DNA of 7,114 nucleotides from Gammaproteobacteria bacterium (GTDB lineage: Bacteria; Pseudomonadota; Gammaproteobacteria; BMS3Bbin11), in assembly GCA_030636465.1 (NCBI GenBank), contig DAOVWW010000071.1, positions 1 through 7,114 on the forward strand, written 5' to 3'. Both the position numbers and the translations under genes were made by a program. Positions 1-4,998 of the stretch are shown here, one piece after another; position 1 is the first letter of the stretch, and each line of letters starts with the position of its first letter. The notes beneath the pieces are model-generated. The model made no database searches, was not told the origin of the DNA, and was given only the letters and a program-made list of their open reading frames with translations.

Positions 1-1
1 C

Positions 2-673
2 GGCGAATTTATAAGGGAAGGGGTAAAAAACTGGAGTTACATGAAGTTTCCATTTCTCACTTCCATCGGCCCGGATGAGGGCTGGTACCGCGTCGGGCCA
101 CTGGCTCGCGTCAATAACTGTGACTTTTTCACCACACCGTTGGCAGAAAAGGAGCGAGAGGAATTTATCAACATTGGTGGTGGGCGGCCAGTACAGTCAA
201 CACTGGCCTATCACTGGGCCCGGTTAGTAGAGCTGCTGCACTGCACCGAGGCGATCAGAGAACTGCTAGACGATAGCGACCTTGGCGGCAAAGACTTGCT
301 TAACAGGGGTGAATTAAAAAGCAGCGGCACCGGTATCATTGAGGCACCTCGCGGCACCCTGTTCCATCAGTACGACATCAATGAGGATGGCATCGTCGAA
401 AAAGCCAACCTGATCGTATCCACCACCAACAACAACCAGGCGATGAATGAGTCTATCCGCCAGGTCGCCAACCAGTATCTCGATGGCAACCAATTGACAG
501 AAGCCCTGCTCAACCAGGTTGAAGTAGCCATACGTGCCTACGATCCATGCCTGTCATGCGCCACTCATGCAATGGGAAAGATGCCCCTGCAAATCAACCT
601 GGTAAATGAAAAGGATGAACTGGTGGACCGGCTTGAAAAGAGAGTGACAGGCGACATCCGCAGAACTGTTTAA
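2..673 (+). CDS. hoxH: Bidirectional [NiFe] hydrogenase large subunit, C-terminal part (5' end outside window)
   Basis: This is the C-terminal part of the catalytic subunit of a cytoplasmic NAD-linked (group 3d, Hox-type) [NiFe] hydrogenase, which carries the Ni-Fe site that splits or makes H2. The frame is open to the left edge. The ATG at 41 is internal, since codons before it (…NWSYMKFPF) continue the family sequence, and about 225 of the usual 470-490 residues are present. Counting from that ATG, YRVGPLARVN is at 16-25, the conserved EAPRGTL at 101-107, and the C-terminal nickel motif DPCLSC at 168-173 followed by ATH, with His176 (566-568). The 34 residues after His176 would be the propeptide removed during maturation. 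The gene for the matching protease follows after 9 bases, so the two are very probably in one operon with the other hox genes upstream. Group 3d rather than 3b/3c is my judgement from overall similarity. Confidence 0.93.
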   Translation, partial: GEFIREGVKNWSYMKFPFLTSIGPDEGWYRVGPLARVNNCDFFTTPLAEKEREEFINIGGGRPVQSTLAYHWARLVELLHCTEAIRELLDDSDLGGKDLLNRGELKSSGTGIIEAPRGTLFHQYDINEDGIVEKANLIVSTTNNNQAMNESIRQVANQYLDGNQLTEALLNQVEVAIRAYDPCLSCATHAMGKMPLQINLVNEKDELVDRLEKRVTGDIRRTV

Positions 674-682
674 GTCTGGATC

Positions 683-1192
683 ATGAACAACCAGGATAAA
701 CATGCCCCGATTCTTATCTTCACCTATGGAAACCCATCACGTGGTGATGATGCGCTGGGCCCGGCTATGTTCGACCTGCTTGAACAATACAGGCAGGAAA
801 CAGGCAGGCAGAATGACGTAGACTTATTGACTGATTACCAGCTGCAGATTGAACATGCCGTTGATCTTGAGCAGCGTGAGTACGTATTTTTTATCGATGC
901 CAGTGTCTCTTGCCCTGCACCTTATGCATTTCACAAGCTACTGCCGAAACAGGATGACAGCTACACCACCCATGCCATGAGCCCCGCAGCCGTGTTGGCC
1001 GTTTACCAACGAATCAACCAGCAAGAACCACCCCCCTCGTACATGCTGTCTATTCGTGGCTACAAATTTTCTCTCGGGCAGGCAATCACTGGAGAGGCTG
1101 AAAAAAACCTGGATCTCAGCTTCAAGTTCGTTAAGAATCTGCTTGAAACTGATGTTGAGGATTGGGGGAAAGAAGAAAGTATTAGGTCTTAG
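683..1192 (+). CDS. hoxW: Hydrogenase maturation endopeptidase, HoxW type
   Basis: A 169-residue protein of the HyaD/HybD/HycI family, which cleaves the C-terminal peptide of the hydrogenase large subunit after nickel insertion. Its substrate should be the HoxH encoded just upstream. Visible family features are the N-terminal TYGNPSRGDDALGP at 14-27 with Asp22/Asp23, YQLQIEHAVDL at 52-62 (typical of the HoxW branch), the strand FFIDAS with Asp72, and TTHAMSP with His97. An acidic residue in the first motif, Asp72 and His97 match the three metal-binding positions known from HybD. The start is 9 bases after the hoxH stop, with only a weak GGA before it, which suggests translational coupling. 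The last codons (…SIRS and the TAG stop) lie inside a 7-base tandem repeat, so the extreme C-terminus is probably not ancestral. The protein is of normal length and appears intact. Confidence 0.92.
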   Translation: MNNQDKHAPILIFTYGNPSRGDDALGPAMFDLLEQYRQETGRQNDVDLLTDYQLQIEHAVDLEQREYVFFIDASVSCPAPYAFHKLLPKQDDSYTTHAMSPAAVLAVYQRINQQEPPPSYMLSIRGYKFSLGQAITGEAEKNLDLSFKFVKNLLETDVEDWGKEESIRS

Positions 1193-1265
1193 GTCTTAGG
1201 TCTTAGGTCTTAGGTCTTAGGTTTTACGGTTTACGGTTTACGGTTTACGGTTTACGGTTTACGGT
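1182..1265. repeat. Two-flavour 7-base tandem repeat array
   Basis: Five perfect copies of TTAGGTC start at 1182, 1189, 1196, 1203 and 1210. One junction unit TTAGGTT (1217-1223) is followed by six perfect copies of TTACGGT starting at 1224, 1231, 1238, 1245, 1252 and 1259. Phase is kept throughout, so the array is 12 contiguous 7-mers. It begins inside the 3' end of hoxW and supplies its stop codon. Perfect identity within each block suggests recent expansion by slippage. It lies between two convergent genes. No function is evident. Confidence 0.95.
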
Positions 1266-1302
1266 TTACGTAAAACCTAACACGTAAACCGTAATACGTA
1301 AT
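1217..1302. repeat. Inverted repeat enclosing the TTACGGT array, with AT-rich tail
   Basis: TTAGGTTTTACG at 1217-1228 is exactly the reverse complement of CGTAAAACCTAA at 1269-1280, giving 12-bp arms around the TTACGGT copies. ACGTAAACCGT at 1282-1292 is also the reverse complement of 1261-1271. The tail continues CGTAATACGTAAT. Transcribed from either side, this could fold into a long hairpin between the convergent hoxW and the GlcG-like gene. No uridine run follows, so it is not a standard intrinsic terminator. Confidence 0.85.
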
Positions 1303-1309
1303 CTTTTCC

Positions 1310-1816
1310 TTACATCGCCATCTCTATGTCATCAATTATTGCCTTGATTCCCTCCATCGCACAGGCCTCATCAGCCTCGCCGGAAGGTGCGCCGCTGACG
1401 CCGATACCACCAAGAATAGTGCTGCCTGCGGTAATGGGTAAGCCGCCGGCAGAGGTAATCAGGCCGTCAATTTTTGGTGGTGCAAATGGTGAGGTGAAGC
1501 GTGATTCCAGGGCTGATGTCGGGGAGTTAAAGTTTAATGCTGCGTAAGCTTTTTGTTTACTAATCGGAACGGTAATCGGCATCGCAAGCGTATCTCTAAG
1601 AGTTACCTGCGTATGGCCACCACGGTCAATGATAGTTACTGCAACGCTTAAGCCTTCTTTACGACAGGCTGCGATGGTTGCCTCAGCAGCCTTCACTGCC
1701 ATACCCATGGCCAAACGCTGTATTGGAAGTATCATTGGTTCTTCTGCTTCTTCCGCCTGAACAACGCCGCCGGGTAATAAAATTGCGATGGCAAGGATTC
1801 GAGTCAAAACTTTCAT
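1310..1816 (-). CDS. Exported GlcG/HbpS-like (DUF336) protein
   Basis: A 168-residue protein of the GlcG/HbpS family (DUF336), small alpha/beta proteins that include the extracellular haem-binding HbpS and GlcG of the glycolate locus. The ligand and role here cannot be told from sequence. The start at 1816 is chosen over an in-frame ATG 12 codons upstream because it gives a clean signal peptide (MKVLTRILAIAILLPGGVVQA, probable cut after Ala21) and has AGGAGA 8 bases upstream (1825-1830). The family core is clear: SVAVTIIDRGGH at 57-68, KAYAALNF at 89-96, GGLPI at 124-128 and the terminal GGIGVSGAPSGEADEACA region at 136-153. Export is therefore likely, to the periplasm or outside. It stands alone, convergent with hoxW and divergent from arfB. 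I see no haem-binding motif that would settle a haem function. Confidence 0.88.
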   Translation of the reverse strand: MKVLTRILAIAILLPGGVVQAEEAEEPMILPIQRLAMGMAVKAAEATIAACRKEGLSVAVTIIDRGGHTQVTLRDTLAMPITVPISKQKAYAALNFNSPTSALESRFTSPFAPPKIDGLITSAGGLPITAGSTILGGIGVSGAPSGEADEACAMEGIKAIIDDIEMAM

Positions 1817-1824
1817 AACTGTAT

Positions 1825-1830
1825 TCTCCT
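1825..1830 (-). promoter_or_regulatory. Shine-Dalgarno site deciding the GlcG-like start
   Basis: AGGAGA on the minus strand lies 8 bases before the ATG at 1816. It sits inside the extended reading frame that would start at 1852, so it supports the shorter protein that begins with the signal peptide. Confidence 0.8.
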
Positions 1831-1994
1831 GAAAAGTTAGTGGCCACAACATACCATGTAACGGTTTCTCTTACTGTAATTATTGAGAAGTAGCCACCTT
1901 GTACAGAATTTCAGTGGGTTATTGGAGGCGCGCCATCGTATCCCGGCATCCTGCCTCTCGAAACTTGTGCATCCATGCACATCGTCGCGCTGAA

Positions 1995-2010
1995 GGTTTA
2001 CGTAATACGT
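1995..2010. repeat. Partial copy of the GGTTTACG/CGTAATACGT repeat
   Basis: GGTTTACGTAATACGT lies upstream of arfB. Its last ten bases (2001-2010) are identical to 1290-1299 in the tail of the tandem-repeat region, and its first bases match the GGTTTACG words there. It looks like a fragment of the same dispersed element. It lacks the second inverted arm, and chance similarity is possible for so short a word. Confidence 0.5.
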
Positions 2011-2026
2011 CTCTACCTCTTTCGTC

Positions 2027-2032
2027 TATAAT
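2027..2032 (+). promoter_or_regulatory. Perfect TATAAT -10 element immediately upstream of arfB
   Basis: TATAAT ends 7 bases before the arfB start codon at 2040. A start of transcription 6-8 bases downstream would fall on or beside the ATG, giving a leaderless or nearly leaderless mRNA. No convincing -35 box is present at 16-18 bases spacing (2003-2010 reads TAATACGT), and no Shine-Dalgarno site precedes the ATG. The promoter reading is inferred from the hexamer alone. Confidence 0.45.
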
Positions 2033-2039
2033 CGCATGC

Positions 2040-2465
2040 ATGGACTTAATATTATCCAACCAGGTCAGCATCCCCGAAAATGAGATAGAGCTCAGCGCCA
2101 TCCGTGCCCAGGGTGCTGGTGGGCAGAACGTCAACAAGGTCTCATCGGCCATTCATCTGCGCTTCGATATCCATGCATCTTCGCTGCCAGAATTCTACAA
2201 ACAACGGCTGCTGAGTTTGCGCGATCAACGCATCACTAAAGATGGCATTATTGTTCTCAAGGCGCAGCAATACAGAACACAGGAGAAAAATCGTGACGAG
2301 GCACTGAGTCGTCTGGCTGAACTCATCCGCAGTGCAGTAGTAGTGAAAAAGAAACGCAAACCCACCCGGCCATCTAAGACCTCACAGCAGAAGCGCATGA
2401 ACAGTAAAACAAAACGAGGGCAAACTAAAAATCTACGCAGGAAGGTAAAGAACTATGAGGATTGA
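2040..2465 (+). CDS. arfB: Peptidyl-tRNA hydrolase ArfB (ribosome rescue)
   Basis: ArfB (YaeJ) enters ribosomes stalled at the 3' end of an mRNA lacking a stop codon and hydrolyses the peptidyl-tRNA, as a backup to tmRNA. The 141 residues match the E. coli length of 140 and align throughout. The N-terminus MDLILSNQVSIPENEIELSAI leads into RAQGAGGQNVNK, with the catalytic GGQ at 27-29. AIHLRFDIHASSLPEFY (37-53) is highly conserved, and a lysine/arginine-rich tail (103-137) is the part known to thread into the empty mRNA channel. An ATG at 1899 would add 47 codons, but those residues show no family resemblance, so 2040 is chosen. There is no Shine-Dalgarno site and a perfect TATAAT lies 7 bases upstream. 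The gene looks single and converges on the DUF1269 gene. Confidence 0.95.
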   Translation: MDLILSNQVSIPENEIELSAIRAQGAGGQNVNKVSSAIHLRFDIHASSLPEFYKQRLLSLRDQRITKDGIIVLKAQQYRTQEKNRDEALSRLAELIRSAVVVKKKRKPTRPSKTSQQKRMNSKTKRGQTKNLRRKVKNYED

Positions 2466-2477
2466 AAAAAGTTACCA

Positions 2478-2507
2478 GGTTTTACGTAACATCTGATACG
2501 TAAAACC
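2478..2507. repeat. 11-bp hairpin element between convergent genes
   Basis: GGTTTTACGTA (2478-2488) and TACGTAAAACC (2497-2507) are perfect inverted copies around an 8-base loop. The element lies between the arfB stop (2465) and the DUF1269 stop (2528), genes that converge. The right arm is identical to 1267-1277 and the first nine bases of the left arm to 1220-1228, so it is a compact relative of the inverted repeat next to hoxW. On the minus strand a T6 run follows 7 bases after the stem (2465-2470), and on the plus strand there is none. A role as a two-way terminator or mRNA 3' stabiliser is possible but unproven. Confidence 0.8.
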
Positions 2508-2527
2508 CAAAACCTTAATTAATCTCC

Positions 2528-3037
2528 TTATGGGAACACCGGGATAGTCGGCTCCGTTCCCTCGATATCAACTTCAGGGTGATGCTGTTTGACCATGTCC
2601 TCAATCTCGTCAACACGATCTTTGGGAACGTCAACGAGCATTAGTATCTGACCTGCATCTACGGCTTCTTCAAATTGTTTGTGACGAGTATTCGGTACAC
2701 TCACACCTATCATTGTAGACATAATGGCACCAAATCCAGTACCGGCCAGTGCGATAGCTAATACAGCACCGCCGCCCAGGACTAGCCCTGCAGGCGGGAA
2801 GGTTACAGCAACGACACCTGCTAGCAGGCCGGTAGCCCCACCTACTGCGATACCACGTTCCATAGCCGGTATGACATCACTTTTCTGAGCTAAGGATGCT
2901 TCCGGCAAATCCGCCATGGCCGTGCCTTCTTTTGCAATTACGTGGATATGATCGTCTGAAATGCGGGCCAGCAATAATTCATCAACCACTTTGCGGGCGA
3001 CATCGACATCGGGTAACAGAAAGTAGATTCTTCTCAT
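2528..3037 (-). CDS. DUF1269 glycine-zipper membrane-associated protein
   Basis: A 169-residue protein of the DUF1269 type, a family of unknown biochemical role. Residues 1-40 form an alpha/beta segment beginning MRRIYFLLPDVDVARKVVDEL. Residues 62-112 are a glycine-rich hydrophobic stretch (GIAVGGATGLLAGVVAV, then LVLGGGAVLAIALAGTGFGA) that could span or insert into the membrane. Residues 119-150 return to a soluble segment with ILMLVDVPKDRVDEIEDMV. The start at 3037 is preferred over an ATG 20 codons upstream, because GAGGAG lies 7 bases before it (3045-3050) and family similarity begins there. An FNR/Anr box and a correctly spaced -10 lie upstream, so the gene is probably induced when oxygen is low. 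Some database entries call such proteins magnesium transporters or general stress proteins; I see no support for transport here. Confidence 0.85.
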   Translation of the reverse strand: MRRIYFLLPDVDVARKVVDELLLARISDDHIHVIAKEGTAMADLPEASLAQKSDVIPAMERGIAVGGATGLLAGVVAVTFPPAGLVLGGGAVLAIALAGTGFGAIMSTMIGVSVPNTRHKQFEEAVDAGQILMLVDVPKDRVDEIEDMVKQHHPEVDIEGTEPTIPVFP

Positions 3038-3068
3038 GACTAAACTCCTCTTGTTGGAATTCAATGAT

Positions 3069-3080
3069 ACGAAATTTCGT
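3069..3080. promoter_or_regulatory. 12-bp perfect palindrome at the DUF1269 promoter
   Basis: ACGAAATTTCGT is a perfect palindrome that falls roughly at +4 to +15 of the transcript predicted from the neighbouring -10 element. This is a typical place for a repressor operator, but I recognise no specific regulator and chance is possible. Confidence 0.35.
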
Positions 3081-3089
3081 TCTGTCGTA

Positions 3090-3095
3090 ATTATC
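3090..3095 (-). promoter_or_regulatory. -10 element of the DUF1269 gene
   Basis: GATAAT on the minus strand gives a predicted transcription start near 3083 and a leader of about 46 bases. The hexamer 17 bases upstream (TGAAAT, 3113-3118) is a poor -35, as expected for an activator-dependent promoter. Confidence 0.55.
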
Positions 3096-3118
3096 ATGCT
3101 ATTTCAGCTAAAATTTCA

Positions 3119-3132
3119 TTGATTCAGATCAA
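3119..3132 (-). promoter_or_regulatory. FNR/Anr binding box
   Basis: TTGATTCAGATCAA matches the FNR/Anr consensus TTGAT-N4-ATCAA at all ten specified positions. Its centre is about 42 bases upstream of the start predicted from the -10 at 3090-3095, which is the class II activator position (-41.5). It lies in the gap between the csp terminator and the DUF1269 gene, so the DUF1269 gene is the only sensible target. This implies transcription under low oxygen, provided the organism has an FNR-type regulator. Confidence 0.8.
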
Positions 3133-3203
3133 TCTTCTTGCTTATTCATTTCCAGCTAGTATCAACCCGTCATCCTGATATTGGCATTTATGAAATTTTT
3201 GCC

Positions 3204-3233
3204 AAAAAAAAAGCCCCGCTTAAAAGCGAGGCT
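3204..3233 (-). terminator. Intrinsic terminator of the cold-shock gene
   Basis: Read on the minus strand, AGCCTCGCTT and AAGCGGGGCT pair over nine to ten base pairs (one G-U) around a TT core, and the stem runs directly into nine T residues (3204-3212). It lies 27 bases after the csp stop codon. It is strong in the minus direction only, since the other strand has just CTTTAT after the stem. Confidence 0.93.
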
Positions 3234-3260
3234 CTTTATCGTACGTCTTGATCTAAAAGA

Positions 3261-3461
3261 TCAACCCTGTACGTTTACTGCTGTAGGGCCTTTTGCTCCG
3301 TCTTCGACGTCGAAAGTCACTTCCTGACCTTCTGCGAGTGTACGGAAGCCATCACTTGCGATAGCAGAAAAATGGACGAAAACGTCTTTTGTGCCATCTG
3401 ATGGAGTGATAAAACCGAAACCTTTAGCTTCGTTAAACCATTTAACGGTGCCTGTTGCCAT
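3261..3461 (-). CDS. Cold-shock protein, CspA family
   Basis: A 66-residue single cold-shock domain that binds single-stranded RNA and DNA and melts RNA structure; members act in cold adaptation, stationary phase or general growth. The RNP1 motif KGFGFI is at 13-18 and RNP2 VFVHF at 27-31, with the conserved start [10 protein letters not shown] and the later [21 protein letters not shown]. The length is typical. The start at 3461 is chosen over an ATG five codons upstream because family proteins begin at MATGTVKWF and GAGG lies 9 bases before it. It is a single-gene unit: a strong terminator follows and an A/T-rich leader precedes. Which paralogue this is (CspA, CspD, CspE and so on) cannot be decided, although the short length argues against CspD. 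Confidence 0.96.
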   Translation of the reverse strand: MATGTVKWFNEAKGFGFITPSDGTKDVFVHFSAIASDGFRTLAEGQEVTFDVEDGAKGPTAVNVQG

Positions 3462-3591
3462 GATAAAAAACCTCAATAAAAATTAAAAAAAATAAAATGT
3501 TACAAGTCTTACGAGGCAATCAACAGGAGAAATTTGGATCGAACTTCTGACAAAAACCGGGAAAGCATGTAGCGGATGCGAGTATAACTCG
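3462..3591 (-). promoter_or_regulatory. Candidate csp promoter and long 5' leader
   Basis: On the minus strand TATACT (revcomp of 3581-3586) is a good -10, lying inside the small inverted repeat CGAGT-TAT-ACTCG (3579-3591). A T-rich stretch occupies the -35 position. A start near 3574 would leave a leader of about 113 bases, long as in E. coli cspA, where the leader senses temperature. I do not find the E. coli cold-box sequence. The promoter is inferred and the thermosensor idea is by analogy only. Confidence 0.4.
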
Positions 3592-3630
3592 AATGTAATA
3601 GTAAAAAAAACCCAAAATCAGCTATTTAGC

Positions 3631-3653
3631 GCACTTTTTTAACAAAAAAGAGC
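3631..3653. other. A/T-rich hairpin between methyltransferase and csp
   Basis: CTTTTTT (3634-3640) and AAAAAAG (3644-3650) pair around AAC, and the GC/GC pair outside an A-A mismatch extends the stem. It lies downstream of the methyltransferase stop and upstream of the csp promoter. It is too weak for a confident terminator and could equally be an A-tract promoter upstream element. Confidence 0.3.
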
Positions 3654-3700
3654 ATATTTCCGATAAAAACACTTAAAAACCCGCTGCTGCCCTTAATTTT

Positions 3701-4516
3701 TCACATTTTCTCTCCAATGGTGTGGATAACATCAACATTAAAGAAAATACCATTTTCGTCTGCCAGCGCGTTGATTTCATCCAGGTGCTCCTGTTTGAAC
3801 TGTTCTGCCTGCTGTGCAGGGACCTGATTTACAAAACCGCGGTAACCGGCCCACCAGACCACCTCCCACCAGCCTTCAGCATCTTTGAAGTGGTAACCGA
3901 CCTGATTACGGTAATGGGTAATATTGGTGAAATCGGCAGTTTCATAAAGCTCCCGGTTCGATGTCTCATTATCCAACTGCAACCAGGATACATTCGGAAC
4001 CTCAACACCATACTGCTGCAAACGATCCATGATTAAATCTTGCATTGGCGCCATCGAGCCTTTAGCAAAATGCGTAGTAATAAAACGCCCACCGGGTTTA
4101 AGTCTACTGGCGACATGCTGCACCAGCTGCTCCATATCCTCAACAAAGAACACACCAAAGGAGGCGTTGATGACATCGAAATGGTTTTCAGGCAGATCCA
4201 TTTTTGTCATATCCATACGTTGGAAATCGACATTACTCAAGCCCATATTTTGTGCCCTGAGCTTTGCCTTTTCCAGCATGCCTTCTGACAGGTCTATACC
4301 GGTAACCTGTCCATCCGGCAGGTGCGCTGCAAGCAGTGTCGATGCCAGTCCGGTACCGGTGGCAATATCAAGAAGTTTCTCGTCACCCTTTAAATCAAGC
4401 AAACCCGGCAAATGACTGGCAGCGTTCTCAAAAAAGCGCAACTCACCCTGTCCATATTGTTCACTGACGGTATTAAAAACCTGTCGTATAAATTCTGTGC
4501 GCCCTTCCTGTTCCAT
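3701..4516 (-). CDS. Class I SAM-dependent methyltransferase (UbiE-like)
   Basis: A 271-residue soluble methyltransferase with a class I Rossmann fold. The SAM-binding motif I LLDIATGTG is at 48-56, followed by VTGIDLSEGM (71-80), whose Asp75 should bind the ribose. MDMTKMDLPENHFDVINASF (101-120) covers motif II and its surroundings, and RLKPGGRFITTHF (138-150) is the typical post-II strand. The C-terminal 110 residues, rich in Trp and Tyr around 216-226, would form the substrate cap and point to no known substrate. Resemblance to the UbiE/COQ5 group is only general, and I would not name it ubiE. The start at 4516 has AAGGAA 6 bases upstream. The gene is divergent from the small membrane protein gene with 86 bases between them. 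Confidence 0.88.
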   Translation of the reverse strand: MEQEGRTEFIRQVFNTVSEQYGQGELRFFENAASHLPGLLDLKGDEKLLDIATGTGLASTLLAAHLPDGQVTGIDLSEGMLEKAKLRAQNMGLSNVDFQRMDMTKMDLPENHFDVINASFGVFFVEDMEQLVQHVASRLKPGGRFITTHFAKGSMAPMQDLIMDRLQQYGVEVPNVSWLQLDNETSNRELYETADFTNITHYRNQVGYHFKDAEGWWEVVWWAGYRGFVNQVPAQQAEQFKQEHLDEINALADENGIFFNVDVIHTIGEKM

Positions 4517-4551
4517 GCTTGTTCCTTTTACTAAAATTTTATGCAGCTATG

Positions 4552-4579
4552 AGTATCGATTTTGACATACTATAAACAA
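4552..4579 (-). promoter_or_regulatory. Candidate promoter of the methyltransferase gene
   Basis: Minus-strand TTGTTT (revcomp of 4574-4579) and GATACT (revcomp of 4552-4557) are 16 bases apart, which would start the transcript near 4545 with a leader of about 28 bases. Both boxes deviate from consensus, so this is only a plausible assignment. Confidence 0.3.
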
Positions 4580-4602
4580 TAGTCTCACTCAGGAGAACAA
4601 AA

Positions 4603-4914
4603 ATGACACGGCAGCGGGTCGTTCTTTTATTACTGGCCATCGTTCTGGTTTATGCCGGAACGATCATTATCACGCAAATTCCATACCAGCGCATTTATCA
4701 GGGCATCATGAATCCAAAGGCAGATGCTGAGGATGTAACACAGCAATTACAAAGTGACAATACTCTTACACGGCGACAGGGCCTCGATGCCTATCACTAC
4801 GGCTTACAGGATGATAGTGAAGTAATGAGCGCGCTGGTACAGACGGTATTGCATGATGCGGATGAAGAAAATGGATTTTCTGGCTGGGCCCTGAGCAGGC
4901 TGGTGCGGAAATAA
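4603..4914 (+). CDS. Small single-pass membrane protein, unknown function
   Basis: I do not recognise this 103-residue protein. Residues 6-25 (VVLLLLAIVLVYAGTIIITQ) form one hydrophobic segment after a short basic N-terminus, so it is probably an inner-membrane anchor with the rest in the periplasm. Residues 40-101 are predicted by eye to be helical (DAEDVTQQLQSDN, then SEVMSALVQTVLHDADEENG and GWALSRLVRK) and could resemble one or two HEAT-like helices, which is a weak guess. Translation is well supported: AGGAGA lies 6 bases before the ATG. The gene is divergent from the methyltransferase and 84 bases upstream of the secreted-protein gene on the same strand, so the two may be co-transcribed. 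There are no cysteines. Confidence 0.72.
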   Translation: MTRQRVVLLLLAIVLVYAGTIIITQIPYQRIYQGIMNPKADAEDVTQQLQSDNTLTRRQGLDAYHYGLQDDSEVMSALVQTVLHDADEENGFSGWALSRLVRK

Positions 4915-4956
4915 TCAGAGAGACACAAAACCATCTGGTGCCTGCAAGGAACAATC

Positions 4957-4965
4957 TGTTATGCT
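4957..4965 (+). promoter_or_regulatory. Extended -10 candidate before the secreted-protein gene
   Basis: TGTTATGCT fits an extended -10 (TGn-TATnnT), placing a start near 4972 and a leader of about 27 bases. No good -35 is visible. The gene could instead be read from the promoter of the membrane-protein gene. Confidence 0.3.
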
Positions 4966-4998
4966 GATCGGACAGCTATGCAAACAAGGAGGTTCGCC

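Noticed and set aside
1182..1223. TTAGG-containing repeats resembling a telomere repeat
   Set aside because: The unit is TTAGGTC, present in only five copies, lies inside a bacterial gene junction and is followed by a different 7-mer, so telomere function is not credible.
1182..1302. Possible CRISPR array
   Set aside because: The units are contiguous 7-mers with no unique spacers, and there are no cas genes nearby.
1326..1547. Plus-strand frame opposite the GlcG-like gene
   Set aside because: It is antisense to a gene with signal peptide, ribosome site and conserved family core, and shows no coding features of its own.
1967..1980. Inverted repeat GTGCAT-CC-ATGCAC upstream of arfB
   Set aside because: The arms are only 6 bp with a 2-base centre, and the site is not placed at a recognisable promoter. 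It is likely to be chance.
4029..4415. Plus-strand open frames inside the methyltransferase gene
   Set aside because: They are antisense shadows of a well-supported methyltransferase, with no ribosome site or family resemblance.
4562..4567. TTGACA as a -35 box for the small membrane protein gene
   Set aside because: No acceptable -10 lies 16-18 bases downstream, and the nearby TATAAA (4571-4576) is only 3 bases away. The hexamer alone is not enough.
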